Shown here piece by piece: positions 18,674 to 27,498 of a DNA stretch of 64,000 bases. Below the pieces are notes generated by a model, which did no database searches, was not told the DNA's origin, and saw nothing but the letters and a program-made list of their open reading frames with translations. Every line of letters begins with the position of its first letter. Position 1 is the first letter of the stretch. The stretch covers positions 15,845 through 79,844 of the forward strand of contig JANQDY010000129.1 in assembly GCA_028278625.1 (NCBI GenBank), written 5' to 3'. The translations under genes were made by a program, and so were the position numbers. Source of the stretch: Thermodesulfobacteriota bacterium. GTDB taxonomy: Bacteria > Desulfobacterota > DSM-4660 > Desulfatiglandales > Desulfatiglandaceae.

Positions 18674-19447
18674 TCACATGGCTCTATATCCGCCATCTAC
18701 GTAGAGGATTACGCCGGTAATATAATCGGAGGCTTTTGAAGCCAGAAAAACGGCCGACCCTTTAAGATCGGACAATTCACCGAAACGGCCCATGGGGACA
18801 TGATTCAGTATTTGCTCACCGCTCCTGTCCATTGTCACGCGGGTCAAATCCGTTTCAAAAAAAGCAGGGGCAATGGCATTGACGTTGATGTGATACTTGG
18901 CCCATTTCACAGCCAGATCTTTTGTGAACGCGTCGATGGCACCTTTGCTGGTGTTGTATGCAATGGCATCCATGACTTCAGATTTACATCCCACTGCGCC
19001 GGTAATAGAACTTATGTTGATGATTTTGCCGCCGCCGTCTTTGATCATTTGGCTGCCGATAACTTGAGAACAAAGAAAGGTTCCCGTAACGTTCACCTTC
19101 ATCACCTTGTTCCAACCATTAAGGGGATAATCTTCTGTGGGAGCGCCCCATGTAGCCCCTGAATTGTTCACCAAAATGTCCATTCTTCCGAATTCATTCA
19201 ACACGAAATCCCTGAGCTTTACAATATCATCGCGATCCGTAACATCACATTTGCAGCCAAGTGCCTTCACGCCCAATTGTGTAATATCTTGAGCGACGCT
19301 CTTACAATTATTCTCTTTCCTCGAGCAGATTACGATATCACTTCCAGCCTCGGCGAGCGCATAAGAGATGCCCAAACCCAAGCCTCTCCCTCCCCCCGTA
19401 ACGATTGCCACTCTGCCCTTCAGGCTAAAAAGGGTATCCATTCCCAT
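18674..19447 (-). CDS. Short-chain dehydrogenase/reductase
   Basis: 257 residues from the ATG at 19,447, which has AAGGAG eight bases upstream; a longer frame from a GTG at 19,501 lacks a good ribosome site. Classical SDR motifs are TGGGRGLG, NNSG, and YNTSK with an upstream Ser. The C-terminus ends in YVDGGYRAM. It lies directly before bamB in the transcript, so a dehydrogenase of a hydroxy-alicyclic or hydroxyacyl-CoA intermediate is plausible. It could also pair with the SDR at 20,913 as BbsC/BbsD do in toluene degraders. Confidence 0.88.
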   Translation of the reverse strand: MGMDTLFSLKGRVAIVTGGGRGLGLGISYALAEAGSDIVICSRKENNCKSVAQDITQLGVKALGCKCDVTDRDDIVKLRDFVLNEFGRMDILVNNSGATWGAPTEDYPLNGWNKVMKVNVTGTFLCSQVIGSQMIKDGGGKIINISSITGAVGCKSEVMDAIAYNTSKGAIDAFTKDLAVKWAKYHINVNAIAPAFFETDLTRVTMDRSGEQILNHVPMGRFGELSDLKGSAVFLASKASDYITGVILYVDGGYRAM

Positions 19448-19580
19448 CCTGTTTTCTCCTTCGTCATAGAAGCAAGTAGAAAGCGTCTCTTTTCCATTCA
19501 CGCCATATCCCGAATATCCGAGTGTCCAAGAATCTTTCTTTTAAAATCCTTGAAACCGGGCAAATTGGCCTGGATGGGCA

Positions 19581-20771
19581 CTAAATGAGATTTTCAATAA
19601 TGACGCTCATACCCATTCCGCCGCCCGAACAAAGCGTTGCAAGGCCCAATTTCGATCCCCTTTTTTTCATTTCATAAAGAAGGGTAACCATGAGACGAAC
19701 CCCGCTGCAACCCACCGGATGGCCCAGTGCAATCCCGCTTCCATTGACGTTGGTAATCTCGCGGTCCAGCTTCAGCTCCCTTTCCACGGCGAGATACTGG
19801 GCAGCGAATGCTTCGTTTACTTCGATCAAATCGATATCGTCCATTTTCAGATCTGCTTTGGCCAAAGCCTTATGTGTCGACGGAACAGGCCCATAACCCA
19901 TGATATCCGGATCCACCCCGGCAACCCCGTAAGAGACAATCTTGGCCAGGGGCGTTATTCCCAATTGTTCCGCTTTCTCTCTGCTCATGAGTAGAAGGCC
20001 GGCAGCGCCATCATTCATTCCGGATGCGTTGCCGGCTGTGACGGTTCCGTCCTTCTTGAAGACCGGCTTCAGTTTGGCCAAGCCTTCAAGGGTTGTGTCC
20101 GCGCGAGGATGTTCATCCGTGTCAAAGATTTTGGGATCTCCCCTCCGCCGGGCAATCTCAAAAGGCATAATTTCATCCTTGAACTTGCCTTCATTGATGG
20201 CGGATACGGCCCGCATCTGGCTGGTGTATGCCAGTTCGTCTTGATCTTCACGGGAGATACTGTATTTCTCCGCCAGATTCTCAGCCGTCATTCCCATTCC
20301 CAAACCGGTTCCCAACTGGGTAAGCCCGTCCCACATGGCGTCCCTAACCTCAACATGATTCATTTTTACGCCCCAGCGCAGCCCGTCAAGGGTATAGGGC
20401 ACGGTGCTCATGCTTTCCGTACCGCCGGCAAGTACAGCGGAAGCATCTCCCAATTGGATGGCTTGGGAGGCTGAAACAACGCCCTGCATGGCGGACGTAC
20501 AGGTCCTATGAATGGTGAAGGCAGGCACTTCAACGGGAATACCGGCCTTCAGGGAAGAAACCCGGGCAATATTGGTCTCATCTTTCGTGCGCTGATAGCA
20601 ACATCCCCACATGATATCATCAATCACCCCGCCGTCTATTCCAGCCCGGGCAACGACTTCTTTCATTAGGGGGGCCGTGAGCTCAGTTGCGCGAACATTT
20701 TTTAAGGTGCCACCGTAGGTTCCTATGGCCGTTCTTGCCGCCGAAACGATAACAGCATCTTTTTTTTCCAT
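19581..20771 (-). CDS. Acetyl-CoA acyltransferase (thiolase II type)
   Basis: 396 residues from the ATG at 20,771. The catalytic residues are visible: nucleophile Cys in RTCTSAMQG near residue 89, NEAFAA near 325, GHPVGCSG with the His, and LCSGGGMG with the second Cys. It therefore looks fully active and would cleave a 3-ketoacyl-CoA with CoA. It is followed by the bamB-side SDR and preceded by another SDR and a hydroxyacyl-CoA dehydrogenase, a complete beta-oxidation set. Confidence 0.92.
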   Translation of the reverse strand: MEKKDAVIVSAARTAIGTYGGTLKNVRATELTAPLMKEVVARAGIDGGVIDDIMWGCCYQRTKDETNIARVSSLKAGIPVEVPAFTIHRTCTSAMQGVVSASQAIQLGDASAVLAGGTESMSTVPYTLDGLRWGVKMNHVEVRDAMWDGLTQLGTGLGMGMTAENLAEKYSISREDQDELAYTSQMRAVSAINEGKFKDEIMPFEIARRRGDPKIFDTDEHPRADTTLEGLAKLKPVFKKDGTVTAGNASGMNDGAAGLLLMSREKAEQLGITPLAKIVSYGVAGVDPDIMGYGPVPSTHKALAKADLKMDDIDLIEVNEAFAAQYLAVERELKLDREITNVNGSGIALGHPVGCSGVRLMVTLLYEMKKRGSKLGLATLCSGGGMGMSVIIENLI

Positions 20772-20912
20772 ATCAAAGACCTCTCCATTCCTTATGTTGT
20801 TTTTTGGCATTTTCCATAGACAAACGATATGATTGTTCCACGACCCCGCCGTACATTCCGGGACGGACCGCTTGGCGAATATGAGTTGGTTGGAGCACCT
20901 CCTTAGAACCGG

Positions 20913-21680
20913 TTATTGATGTGACACATGTCCTCCATCTATGACAATCGTCTCACCCGTCACATAGTCTGAGGCTTTTGATGCCAGATATATCACCAGC
21001 GGAGCAATATCCTTGGGTTCCGCGAATCTGCGAAGCGGAATTTTTTTCAATAATACGGGGGCAATTTTTTCATTTTCGAGAGCGCCTGCACTCAAGGCGG
21101 TGCGGATATAGCCGGGAGCGACGGCATTCACTTTTATGCCATATTTGGCCCATTCCAAAGCGAAACATTTGGTAAGGGATATAACAGCGGCCTTGCTTGC
21201 GCAATAGGCGGACTGGTTTGTGGCTGCAGCAATCCCGGCGTTGGAGCTGATATTAATGATCTTACCTTTGCCCTGTTCAATCATATATTGCCCAGCAAAT
21301 CTTGAGCATAAAAAGGTGCTTGTCAGATTGATATCCATCACCCGGCGCCACTCCTCCTCTTCTACTTCTATCAGTGGCGTACTCAATACCGTGCCGGCAT
21401 TATTGACCAAAATATCGATTTTTCCGAATCGTTTCGCTGTTTCGGCAAGCATCCCTTTGACTTGATCGCCTTTAGTGACATCGGTTTTAATGAAAATGCC
21501 TTCGCCGCCAGCATCCGATATTGCTTGAACGGTTTCTTCTCCACTCCCCTTCACCACATCCACAACCACCACTTTTGCCCCCGCTTCAACGAAAGCAAGA
21601 CTCAGCACTCTTCCCAACCCTCCTCCAGCACCTGTGACAACGGCAACTTCCCCGTCAAGACCAAATGTGTCCATCAGCAT
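20913..21680 (-). CDS. Short-chain dehydrogenase/reductase
   Basis: 255 residues from the ATG at 21,680. It has TGAGGGLG, NNAG, and YCASK with an upstream Ser, and ends in VIDGGHVSHQ. Acidic residue Asp after the second beta strand (VVVDVV) suggests NAD(H). It sits between thiolase and hydroxyacyl-CoA dehydrogenase genes. It probably oxidises a hydroxyacyl-CoA; the substrate is unresolved. Confidence 0.88.
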   Translation of the reverse strand: MLMDTFGLDGEVAVVTGAGGGLGRVLSLAFVEAGAKVVVVDVVKGSGEETVQAISDAGGEGIFIKTDVTKGDQVKGMLAETAKRFGKIDILVNNAGTVLSTPLIEVEEEEWRRVMDINLTSTFLCSRFAGQYMIEQGKGKIINISSNAGIAAATNQSAYCASKAAVISLTKCFALEWAKYGIKVNAVAPGYIRTALSAGALENEKIAPVLLKKIPLRRFAEPKDIAPLVIYLASKASDYVTGETIVIDGGHVSHQ

Positions 21681-21704
21681 GGTTCATCCCCTTTTTCAAA
21701 AGGT

Positions 21705-22559
21705 CTAATACTTGTACCAACCCCGGCCGGTCTTACGGCCCAGATGGTTTGCATAGACTTTTTGTCTCAAGATTGGCCTCGGTCTGAATCGTTCACCGTA
21801 TGTGTCGTACAACACTTCGCCCACTTTAAGATTTAAATCGTTACTCGTAAGGTCCATTAGGGCGAAGGGCCCGATGGGGTGCCCCAACCCGAGCTTACAG
21901 GCGGTGTCGATATCTTCGGGGGTGGCCACTCCCTCTTCCAGGAGTCTGTAGGCCTCGATCCACATGGCATGAAGAATTCTATTAACGGCAAAGCCGGTTA
22001 CATCCTTTACCCGAATGGGCACTTTATTAATGGTGCGGCAACACTCCATCATGAACAGGACGACTTCTTCCTTGGTTTCCACACCGGGGATGACTTCCAC
22101 CAGTTTCATGACAAAAGCGGGCGAGAAAAAATGGGCCCCAATGAACTGTTCAATCCTCTCCTTCTTTACGGAAGTTGCCAGGAGCGTTATGGGAATACTG
22201 GAAGTGTTTGACGCGAAGACGCATTCAGGTTTGCAGATATTGTCAAGCTCGGCAAAAACCTCCTTTTTGATGTCAACATTTTCAAAAATAGCTTCTATTA
22301 CCAGGTCTACATCGGCAAAAGCATCAAAGGCATCCGTCGGCGTGATGCGGGAAAGGGTGGAATCTTTATCCTCTCCCTTGAAAGCCCCTTTCTTAATGGC
22401 CCTATCCAGCACGCCGCCGAGGCGATCTTTACCTTTCTGAGCCAACTCGAACGATGTCTCCTTCATAACCACTTCAGAACCGGAAGCCGCAAAGCAGAGT
22501 GCAATTTCAGCCCCCATCATTCCCGCACCCACAACACCCACTTTTTCCATATTTTCCAT
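21705..22559 (-). CDS. 3-hydroxyacyl-CoA dehydrogenase (3-hydroxybutyryl-CoA dehydrogenase type)
   Basis: 284 residues, the normal length of the stand-alone enzyme. The N-terminal Rossmann motif is VGAGMMGAEIA. The catalytic Ser in SNTSS and His in GAHFFSP near residue 140 are present, as are VNR and the C-terminal GRGWYKY. The start is ATG at 22,559 after GGAGG. It oxidises L-3-hydroxyacyl-CoA with NAD and is coupled to the crotonase encoded 33 bases upstream. Confidence 0.93.
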   Translation of the reverse strand: MENMEKVGVVGAGMMGAEIALCFAASGSEVVMKETSFELAQKGKDRLGGVLDRAIKKGAFKGEDKDSTLSRITPTDAFDAFADVDLVIEAIFENVDIKKEVFAELDNICKPECVFASNTSSIPITLLATSVKKERIEQFIGAHFFSPAFVMKLVEVIPGVETKEEVVLFMMECCRTINKVPIRVKDVTGFAVNRILHAMWIEAYRLLEEGVATPEDIDTACKLGLGHPIGPFALMDLTSNDLNLKVGEVLYDTYGERFRPRPILRQKVYANHLGRKTGRGWYKY

Positions 22560-22592
22560 ATGTTGTTCCTCCTCCCATCCAACAATTGTTGT

Positions 22593-23375
22593 CTAACATC
22601 CCTTAAAGACCGGCTTCCGCTTTTCCAAAAAGGCCGACATCCCCTCTTTTTGATCTTTTGTGGCAAAACAAAGGGCGAAGTATTCCGCCTCCAGATCCAA
22701 ACCTGAAGCCAGATCCACATTCATGGCGCTGTTGATGGCCTTCTTTGCGAATGAGAGGATGACACCACTCTTGTTCACCATCTTCCGTGCCAATGCAGTT
22801 GCTTCAGCCATTAAATCACCGGGCGGAACGATTCTGTTGATCAGGCCGAATTCGTAAGCGGTATGCGCATCAATGATATCTCCTGTGAATATCAGCTCTT
22901 TTGCCCGGGTCTCTCCGATCAAGCGGGTCAGTCTTTGCGTGCCACCACCGCCCGGAATAATGCCGAGGGCAATTTCCGGTTGGCCGAATTTTGCGGTTTC
23001 CGATGCGATTCTCAAATCACAGCACATTGCCAGTTCACACCCTCCGCCCAAAGCAAAACCGTTTATGGCGGCGATCACCGGCTTTTTTAAGGAACAGACC
23101 TGGTCAAAAGCCTTCCTGGCAGCATCTATAAAACCTCTCATATCCGTGCTGTTCAGCGGTTGCATGAATGCGATATCCGCACCTGCCACAAACGCCTTTT
23201 CGCCGCTGCCGGTGAGGATCACCACGTTTACCTCGTCGTCTTCTTCAATTTCCCTAAATAACCGATACAATTCAGCGTAAACGGATTGACTCAAGGCATT
23301 CAAGACTTCCGGCCGATTGACGGTAACCGTGCCAACACCTCCCTCTTTGCCAAATAACAGATACTGGTAGCCCAC
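22593..23375 (-). CDS. Enoyl-CoA hydratase (crotonase)
   Basis: 260 residues from a GTG at 23,375 with GGAGG six bases upstream. Both catalytic glutamates are kept: GGGCELAMCCD and FGQPEIALG. The oxyanion-hole segment AFVAGADI is also present. It is therefore a standard hydratase adding water to a 2-enoyl-CoA. Together with the next three genes it completes a beta-oxidation spiral. Confidence 0.92.
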   Translation of the reverse strand: MGYQYLLFGKEGGVGTVTVNRPEVLNALSQSVYAELYRLFREIEEDDEVNVVILTGSGEKAFVAGADIAFMQPLNSTDMRGFIDAARKAFDQVCSLKKPVIAAINGFALGGGCELAMCCDLRIASETAKFGQPEIALGIIPGGGGTQRLTRLIGETRAKELIFTGDIIDAHTAYEFGLINRIVPPGDLMAEATALARKMVNKSGVILSFAKKAINSAMNVDLASGLDLEAEYFALCFATKDQKEGMSAFLEKRKPVFKGC

Positions 23376-23393
23376 CTTCTCCCTCCTTTTCCC

Positions 23394-24899
23394 CTAATCC
23401 TGACGATCGCCCTTGCCAATTTTTGATAGCGCTTCGCACAGTTGCACGTATTCTTCCCAACTCACCCGTTTAACGCCGGCAAGAATTTCAGCCAGTTCTT
23501 TATAAAGGGCCAGGTCTTTTCTGGCTTCGGAATAGATGGCAAGTCGCGCGGCCATGAGAGATCCTTCCGCATGGATATTGTTCACATCCAACTCCATGCC
23601 CAAACACGGGTAGTGCCGCAATGCCTGAAGCACCCTGAGCCTTGCTTCGGCCGGCGCATCTGCCGTTCCTCCCAGATATTTGTCCATAAACCCACCAATT
23701 TCACTGTCCTGCCAGTCAGCATAAGTGGGCGCCGTGGTCAATAATCCGCCGCAAAGGTCCTCCACGATCTTTGTAACCATATGATAATTGTTGGCATAGT
23801 AATACTTGGCGGCGTTGGCGGTCACCGGATTTGGAATTGCCAAACCGGAGTGCACCACATTATCCATGCAAGATGCCCTGGCAAGGGATTTCATGGTGTT
23901 AAGATAGCATATCAATTCCGTCATCTGATCCCTCACATTGGGCGCTTTGCTGATGCCGTTATATTCGGAAATGGCTGTTGCCAAACCGACGATGAGCTCG
24001 ACCCAAGCGATGTGATAGGTGACAGCCGTATGACGGTGAAGGTAAGCAAAATTGTAAACTGTGCTTGCCGCATGTTTCCACTCTCCACAAAGAAACACCC
24101 GCTCCCATGGGACAAATACATCATCAAAAACAACAAGCGCATCCGTATGACTCCTTACCGGAACGTCAATGGGAAAATCGGCGGGTCCCCGATGCCAATC
24201 AAAAGGATGGGCCACCATTTTGATGCCTTTGGCATTGGCAGGTGTTGCAAAAGCGACGGCATAGTCTTTATCTGCTTCAGTCATATTTCGACAAGGCATT
24301 ACAATGAACTCATTCACATAGGGGGCCGCCGTAATATGGACCTTTGCACCTCGAACGACGATCCCGTCCTTATTTTTGTCAATCACTCTGAGGTAATAAT
24401 CGCCGTGCCTTTGTTTGGGATCTGAAGCTCGCAAGCTCCTGTCACCTTTCACATCGGTGATGGCACCTGCCAGACTGAGATCGTTCTTCTTTAAATGCGC
24501 CAAAAAGGCATCTGTTCGTTCAATGTAATCCTTATTTCCCATGGCATGGGCCGTCACCACGCACCCATTAAAAGCGTCGATCATTTCTCTGGCAAATGGG
24601 GTGGTGGTGTAGTTTAAACGGGATGCCGTTAACATGAGTTCGTGACGTTTAAGCAAATCTTGGCTGGTCCTGGGTCGGAAAAAATATCGGCTGTATTCTT
24701 CACCTGTTTTTTCGTCCTTCACCACCGCCAAGTCTCTGTATTCCGGCATTTCCGCCATCACGTAGTCGAATGCCGCCGTCTCAACGGCAACTTTGAGTTT
24801 GGGATGGGTGGTTACATCGTTCACGCTTTCTCCGTCTATATAAACCACGCGTCCGTCTCTCAAGCTTTCTCTAAATTCATCCGGTGTCTTGAGCCCCAT
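23394..24899 (-). CDS. HpaB / 4-hydroxybutyryl-CoA dehydratase family protein lacking half of the 4Fe-4S ligands
   Basis: 501 residues, full length. The flavin-binding region of the family is present (GAITDVKGDRS near 145, VVRGAKVHIT near 182, FDDVFVPWERVF near 258). At the positions of the dehydratase cluster ligands only Cys113 and His288 remain; the others are Ala117 and Tyr295. The paralogue at 1-898 keeps all four. A 4Fe-4S dehydratase mechanism is thus unlikely. An oxygen-dependent hydroxylase would also be unexpected in an anaerobe, so a flavin-only dehydrogenase, isomerase or dehydratase is possible. It is the third gene of a block with a thiolase/OB pair and a crotonase. Confidence 0.82.
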   Translation of the reverse strand: MGLKTPDEFRESLRDGRVVYIDGESVNDVTTHPKLKVAVETAAFDYVMAEMPEYRDLAVVKDEKTGEEYSRYFFRPRTSQDLLKRHELMLTASRLNYTTTPFAREMIDAFNGCVVTAHAMGNKDYIERTDAFLAHLKKNDLSLAGAITDVKGDRSLRASDPKQRHGDYYLRVIDKNKDGIVVRGAKVHITAAPYVNEFIVMPCRNMTEADKDYAVAFATPANAKGIKMVAHPFDWHRGPADFPIDVPVRSHTDALVVFDDVFVPWERVFLCGEWKHAASTVYNFAYLHRHTAVTYHIAWVELIVGLATAISEYNGISKAPNVRDQMTELICYLNTMKSLARASCMDNVVHSGLAIPNPVTANAAKYYYANNYHMVTKIVEDLCGGLLTTAPTYADWQDSEIGGFMDKYLGGTADAPAEARLRVLQALRHYPCLGMELDVNNIHAEGSLMAARLAIYSEARKDLALYKELAEILAGVKRVSWEEYVQLCEALSKIGKGDRQD

Positions 24900-24994
24900 T
24901 TTACCGCCTCCTTTTCACGCAAAATCGATGCGTTGAAACATAACTCCATAAGGATTTTGTCTTGATCCCAAATGAAAAATAAGTGCCCATGCCC

Positions 24995-25414
24995 TCAGAC
25001 CTTTTGTGATGTGTCCACCTCGAAATTCAATAAAGTGAGTTCATTATCAATGCTGTCATACACGGCTCTGACCGAAAGACCCGCTCTGATTTCATCGTTA
25101 CCACATCCGATGAGTCTTCCAACAACACGCGGGCCCTCACTTAATTCAACCATGGCGACAACAAAGGGCACCTCGTTCGCCAACCTTTTGTCAACCGGAT
25201 GATGAACGACAATCCAGCTGTAAACCTTCCCCGTTCCGGAAATCGTTTCCCAGTCTCCGCCCGCTTTGCCGCAATGGTAACATGTGGGAGACGGGGGAAA
25301 CCTGAATTGCCCGCAACTCTCGCATTTCTGCATTTTCGCGGCATGTTCGCTCAAGGATTTCCAATAGGGTGCACTGTCTTGGTCAATTTCCGGGTGGATA
25401 ATATATCTGTCCAA
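24995..25414 (-). CDS. OB-fold zinc-ribbon protein (DUF35), thiolase partner
   Basis: 139 residues from a TTG at 25,414 with AAGGAGG six bases upstream. The rubredoxin-like zinc site is CESCGQF...CYHCGKA near residues 31-51, followed by an OB-fold core (GKVYSWIVVHHP, VAMVELSEGPRVVG). Proteins of this family act as small subunits of SCP-x-type thiolases; BbsA of benzoylsuccinyl-CoA thiolase is an example. The thiolase gene lies 15 bases upstream in the transcript, strongly suggesting a complex. Confidence 0.87.
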   Translation of the reverse strand: MDRYIIHPEIDQDSAPYWKSLSEHAAKMQKCESCGQFRFPPSPTCYHCGKAGGDWETISGTGKVYSWIVVHHPVDKRLANEVPFVVAMVELSEGPRVVGRLIGCGNDEIRAGLSVRAVYDSIDNELTLLNFEVDTSQKV

Positions 25415-25429
25415 TGCTGACCTCCTTCA

Positions 25430-26593
25430 TCAAACTGTTAAGATGCATCCGCTGCCAATGGTTGTCGCCCCCGACGTCACGACGGCTACTTCAGCGTCCG
25501 AAACCTGCCTGGCGCCCCCTTCCCCCCGAAGCTGCATCACAGCTTCGGCAATAACATTCATTCCATGTACGTAAGCTTCACTCAGCATGCCGCCGTGGGT
25601 ATTGGTTGGAATGGTGCCGTGGAGCCCGATGGCACCGGAAGACGCCAGGGGTCCCCCTTCACCTTTTTTACAAAAGCCCAAACCCTCCAAACCCATCAAC
25701 ACGGTGTAAGTAAAGCAATCATAGATTTCGGCGATGTCCACGTCTTCCGGTCCGATACCCGCCTCTCGATACATTTTTGGGGCGATAATCTTGGTATAGT
25801 TCTCCGTCAAATCAGGCCAAAGAAAACTATCCGCCCACAGCGGGTCCCCCACTGTGGCGCGACCCAAAAATGCGCAAGCTTTCACGTATACGGGTTTCTT
25901 GTTACAATCTTTTGCTTTTTCGTGGGAGGTAACGAGCACTGCACAAGCGCCGTCCGATTCAAGTGACATATCGTATAAATGAAACGGTTCCACAATAACC
26001 CGTGAAGACATGTAATCGTCGAGGGTCATGGGTTTCTTCTGGATGGCCCTTTCGTTTTGCAGCGCATTTTCCCGTTGGGAAATGGCAATCGCTGCCAAAT
26101 CTTCCTGTTTTGTGCCGAATTCCTCCATATGGCGCCGACACCACATGGCCATATTCTGACCGAAACTGAGCCAGCCGTAAGGTACCCGGTACTGGCCCGC
26201 CCATTTGGCGCGAAAAGCCTCTCCCCCCGTACCGCCGCCAAGACGAAAACCGGAACGTCCATTCATGGCGCGATAAATCAGGACTGCCTTACACCGTCCG
26301 GACGCAATGGCCATACAGGCGGTTTCAATCAATGCGCAAGGGGCAAACCCGCCGCCATACCAATCAAACGCATAATTGATTTCCGGAAGGCTCAAGCCGG
26401 CGGCGACGGATTCTGTGGGCACGGAATCCCCCACATTGAATTCCAGAATGCCGTCAACATCCTGAGGCGCCAACCCCGCATCATCCATGGCACGCTGGCA
26501 GGCTTCCACAGCGAGCGACAGAACGCTACGTCCGGAATCCAATGAGTACTCGGTAAACCCAACCCCTACGATAGCGCCTTTGATTTTTTTCAT
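25430..26593 (-). CDS. SCP-x / lipid-transfer-type thiolase (BbsB-like)
   Basis: 387 residues with ATG at 26,593. It has the non-classical thiolase fold of the SCP-x group: VGVGFTEYS at the start, a GGGFAPCALIE segment with the candidate nucleophile Cys near residue 90, and conserved His and Gly-rich segments near the C-terminus (TNTHGGMLSEAYVHGMN, TSGATTIGSGCILTV). It is paired with the DUF35 protein. In toluene degraders the equivalent pair, BbsAB, cleaves benzoylsuccinyl-CoA to benzoyl-CoA and succinyl-CoA. A similar cleavage giving 4-hydroxybenzoyl-CoA is attractive here but unproven. Confidence 0.85.
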   Translation of the reverse strand: MKKIKGAIVGVGFTEYSLDSGRSVLSLAVEACQRAMDDAGLAPQDVDGILEFNVGDSVPTESVAAGLSLPEINYAFDWYGGGFAPCALIETACMAIASGRCKAVLIYRAMNGRSGFRLGGGTGGEAFRAKWAGQYRVPYGWLSFGQNMAMWCRRHMEEFGTKQEDLAAIAISQRENALQNERAIQKKPMTLDDYMSSRVIVEPFHLYDMSLESDGACAVLVTSHEKAKDCNKKPVYVKACAFLGRATVGDPLWADSFLWPDLTENYTKIIAPKMYREAGIGPEDVDIAEIYDCFTYTVLMGLEGLGFCKKGEGGPLASSGAIGLHGTIPTNTHGGMLSEAYVHGMNVIAEAVMQLRGEGGARQVSDAEVAVVTSGATTIGSGCILTV

Positions 26594-26598
26594 CTATC

Positions 26599-27414
26599 TC
26601 ATCTCCCTTCAAATTTGGGCTTCCGTTTCTCTGAAAATGCAAGCAATCCCTCATAACTGTCATGATTGTGGGTGCAATAATGCACAACCTTTTCAATCTC
26701 CAGTTGAAGGGCGTCCTCTAAACGCATGTCCAGTCCTTTGTTGCAAACTTCTTTGATAAGACTCATGCCTAAGGGGCTCTTGGTACCCACCATATTGGCG
26801 AATTCCAATCCTGCATCCATTAGCCGGTCATCGGGCACCACTTTATTGACAAGACCCCACTCACAGGCTTCATCCGCGCCCAACAGTTTGCCGGTAAAAA
26901 GAAGTTCACGGGCCTTTGGAGGAATAATCCACCGGGGCAAGCGCACATTACTCCCCGCTCCCCCTACCTGACCAAAATTCGCATGCCCATCCCCGATTTT
27001 GGCGGATTGGCCGGCATATGCAAAATCACACGCCAGCATTAATTCCAGCCCCCCGGCGACGCAGTATCCATTAACAAGCGCAATGACGGGTTTATTGGCC
27101 GAACCAATTGAATCATTCAAAGAACGAAACGCCTGTAAGAAACCTCTAAATGCTTCCTCGTCTCTGTAAAGGGCCTGGTACGCTTTCAAATCGCCGCCGG
27201 CACTGAACGCTTTTCCCGCTCCGGTAAAGGCAATGACGCGGATCTCTTTACTGCTTAGAAAATCGTCAAGAACGGATTTTAACGCCTTCACCATGGCCCA
27301 ATTCAATGGATTCATCTCTTTAGGCCGATTGAGAGTGATTAAGCCCAAGTATTGGTCAGGTACTTCAAGGGATATTTTCTCGGTGACGATAAAACTATCC
27401 GGATCATCTTTCAT
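26599..27414 (-). CDS. Crotonase-fold protein with altered second catalytic residue
   Basis: 271 residues from the ATG at 27,414. The crotonase fold is clear (LITLNRPKEMNPLN, AFSAGGDL, GYCVAGGLELMLACD). The first catalytic Glu is kept in AGGLELML, but the second position (FGQPE in typical hydratases) reads KIGDGHANF, so His or Asn replaces Glu. Such crotonases are often hydrolases, isomerases or ring-cleaving enzymes rather than simple hydratases. The gene lies between the 4-hydroxybenzoyl-CoA reductase and thiolase genes. It is much shorter than BamA, the ring hydrolase of benzoyl-CoA degradation. Confidence 0.82.
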   Translation of the reverse strand: MKDDPDSFIVTEKISLEVPDQYLGLITLNRPKEMNPLNWAMVKALKSVLDDFLSSKEIRVIAFTGAGKAFSAGGDLKAYQALYRDEEAFRGFLQAFRSLNDSIGSANKPVIALVNGYCVAGGLELMLACDFAYAGQSAKIGDGHANFGQVGGAGSNVRLPRWIIPPKARELLFTGKLLGADEACEWGLVNKVVPDDRLMDAGLEFANMVGTKSPLGMSLIKEVCNKGLDMRLEDALQLEIEKVVHYCTHNHDSYEGLLAFSEKRKPKFEGR

Positions 27415-27498
27415 AATCTCCCCCTTTTCCTGTTCCCGTGTTGTGATTTACCCCGCGTTCCGCAGTCGATAGGGTGTCCCCTTGCCACAAAAGAGGGC

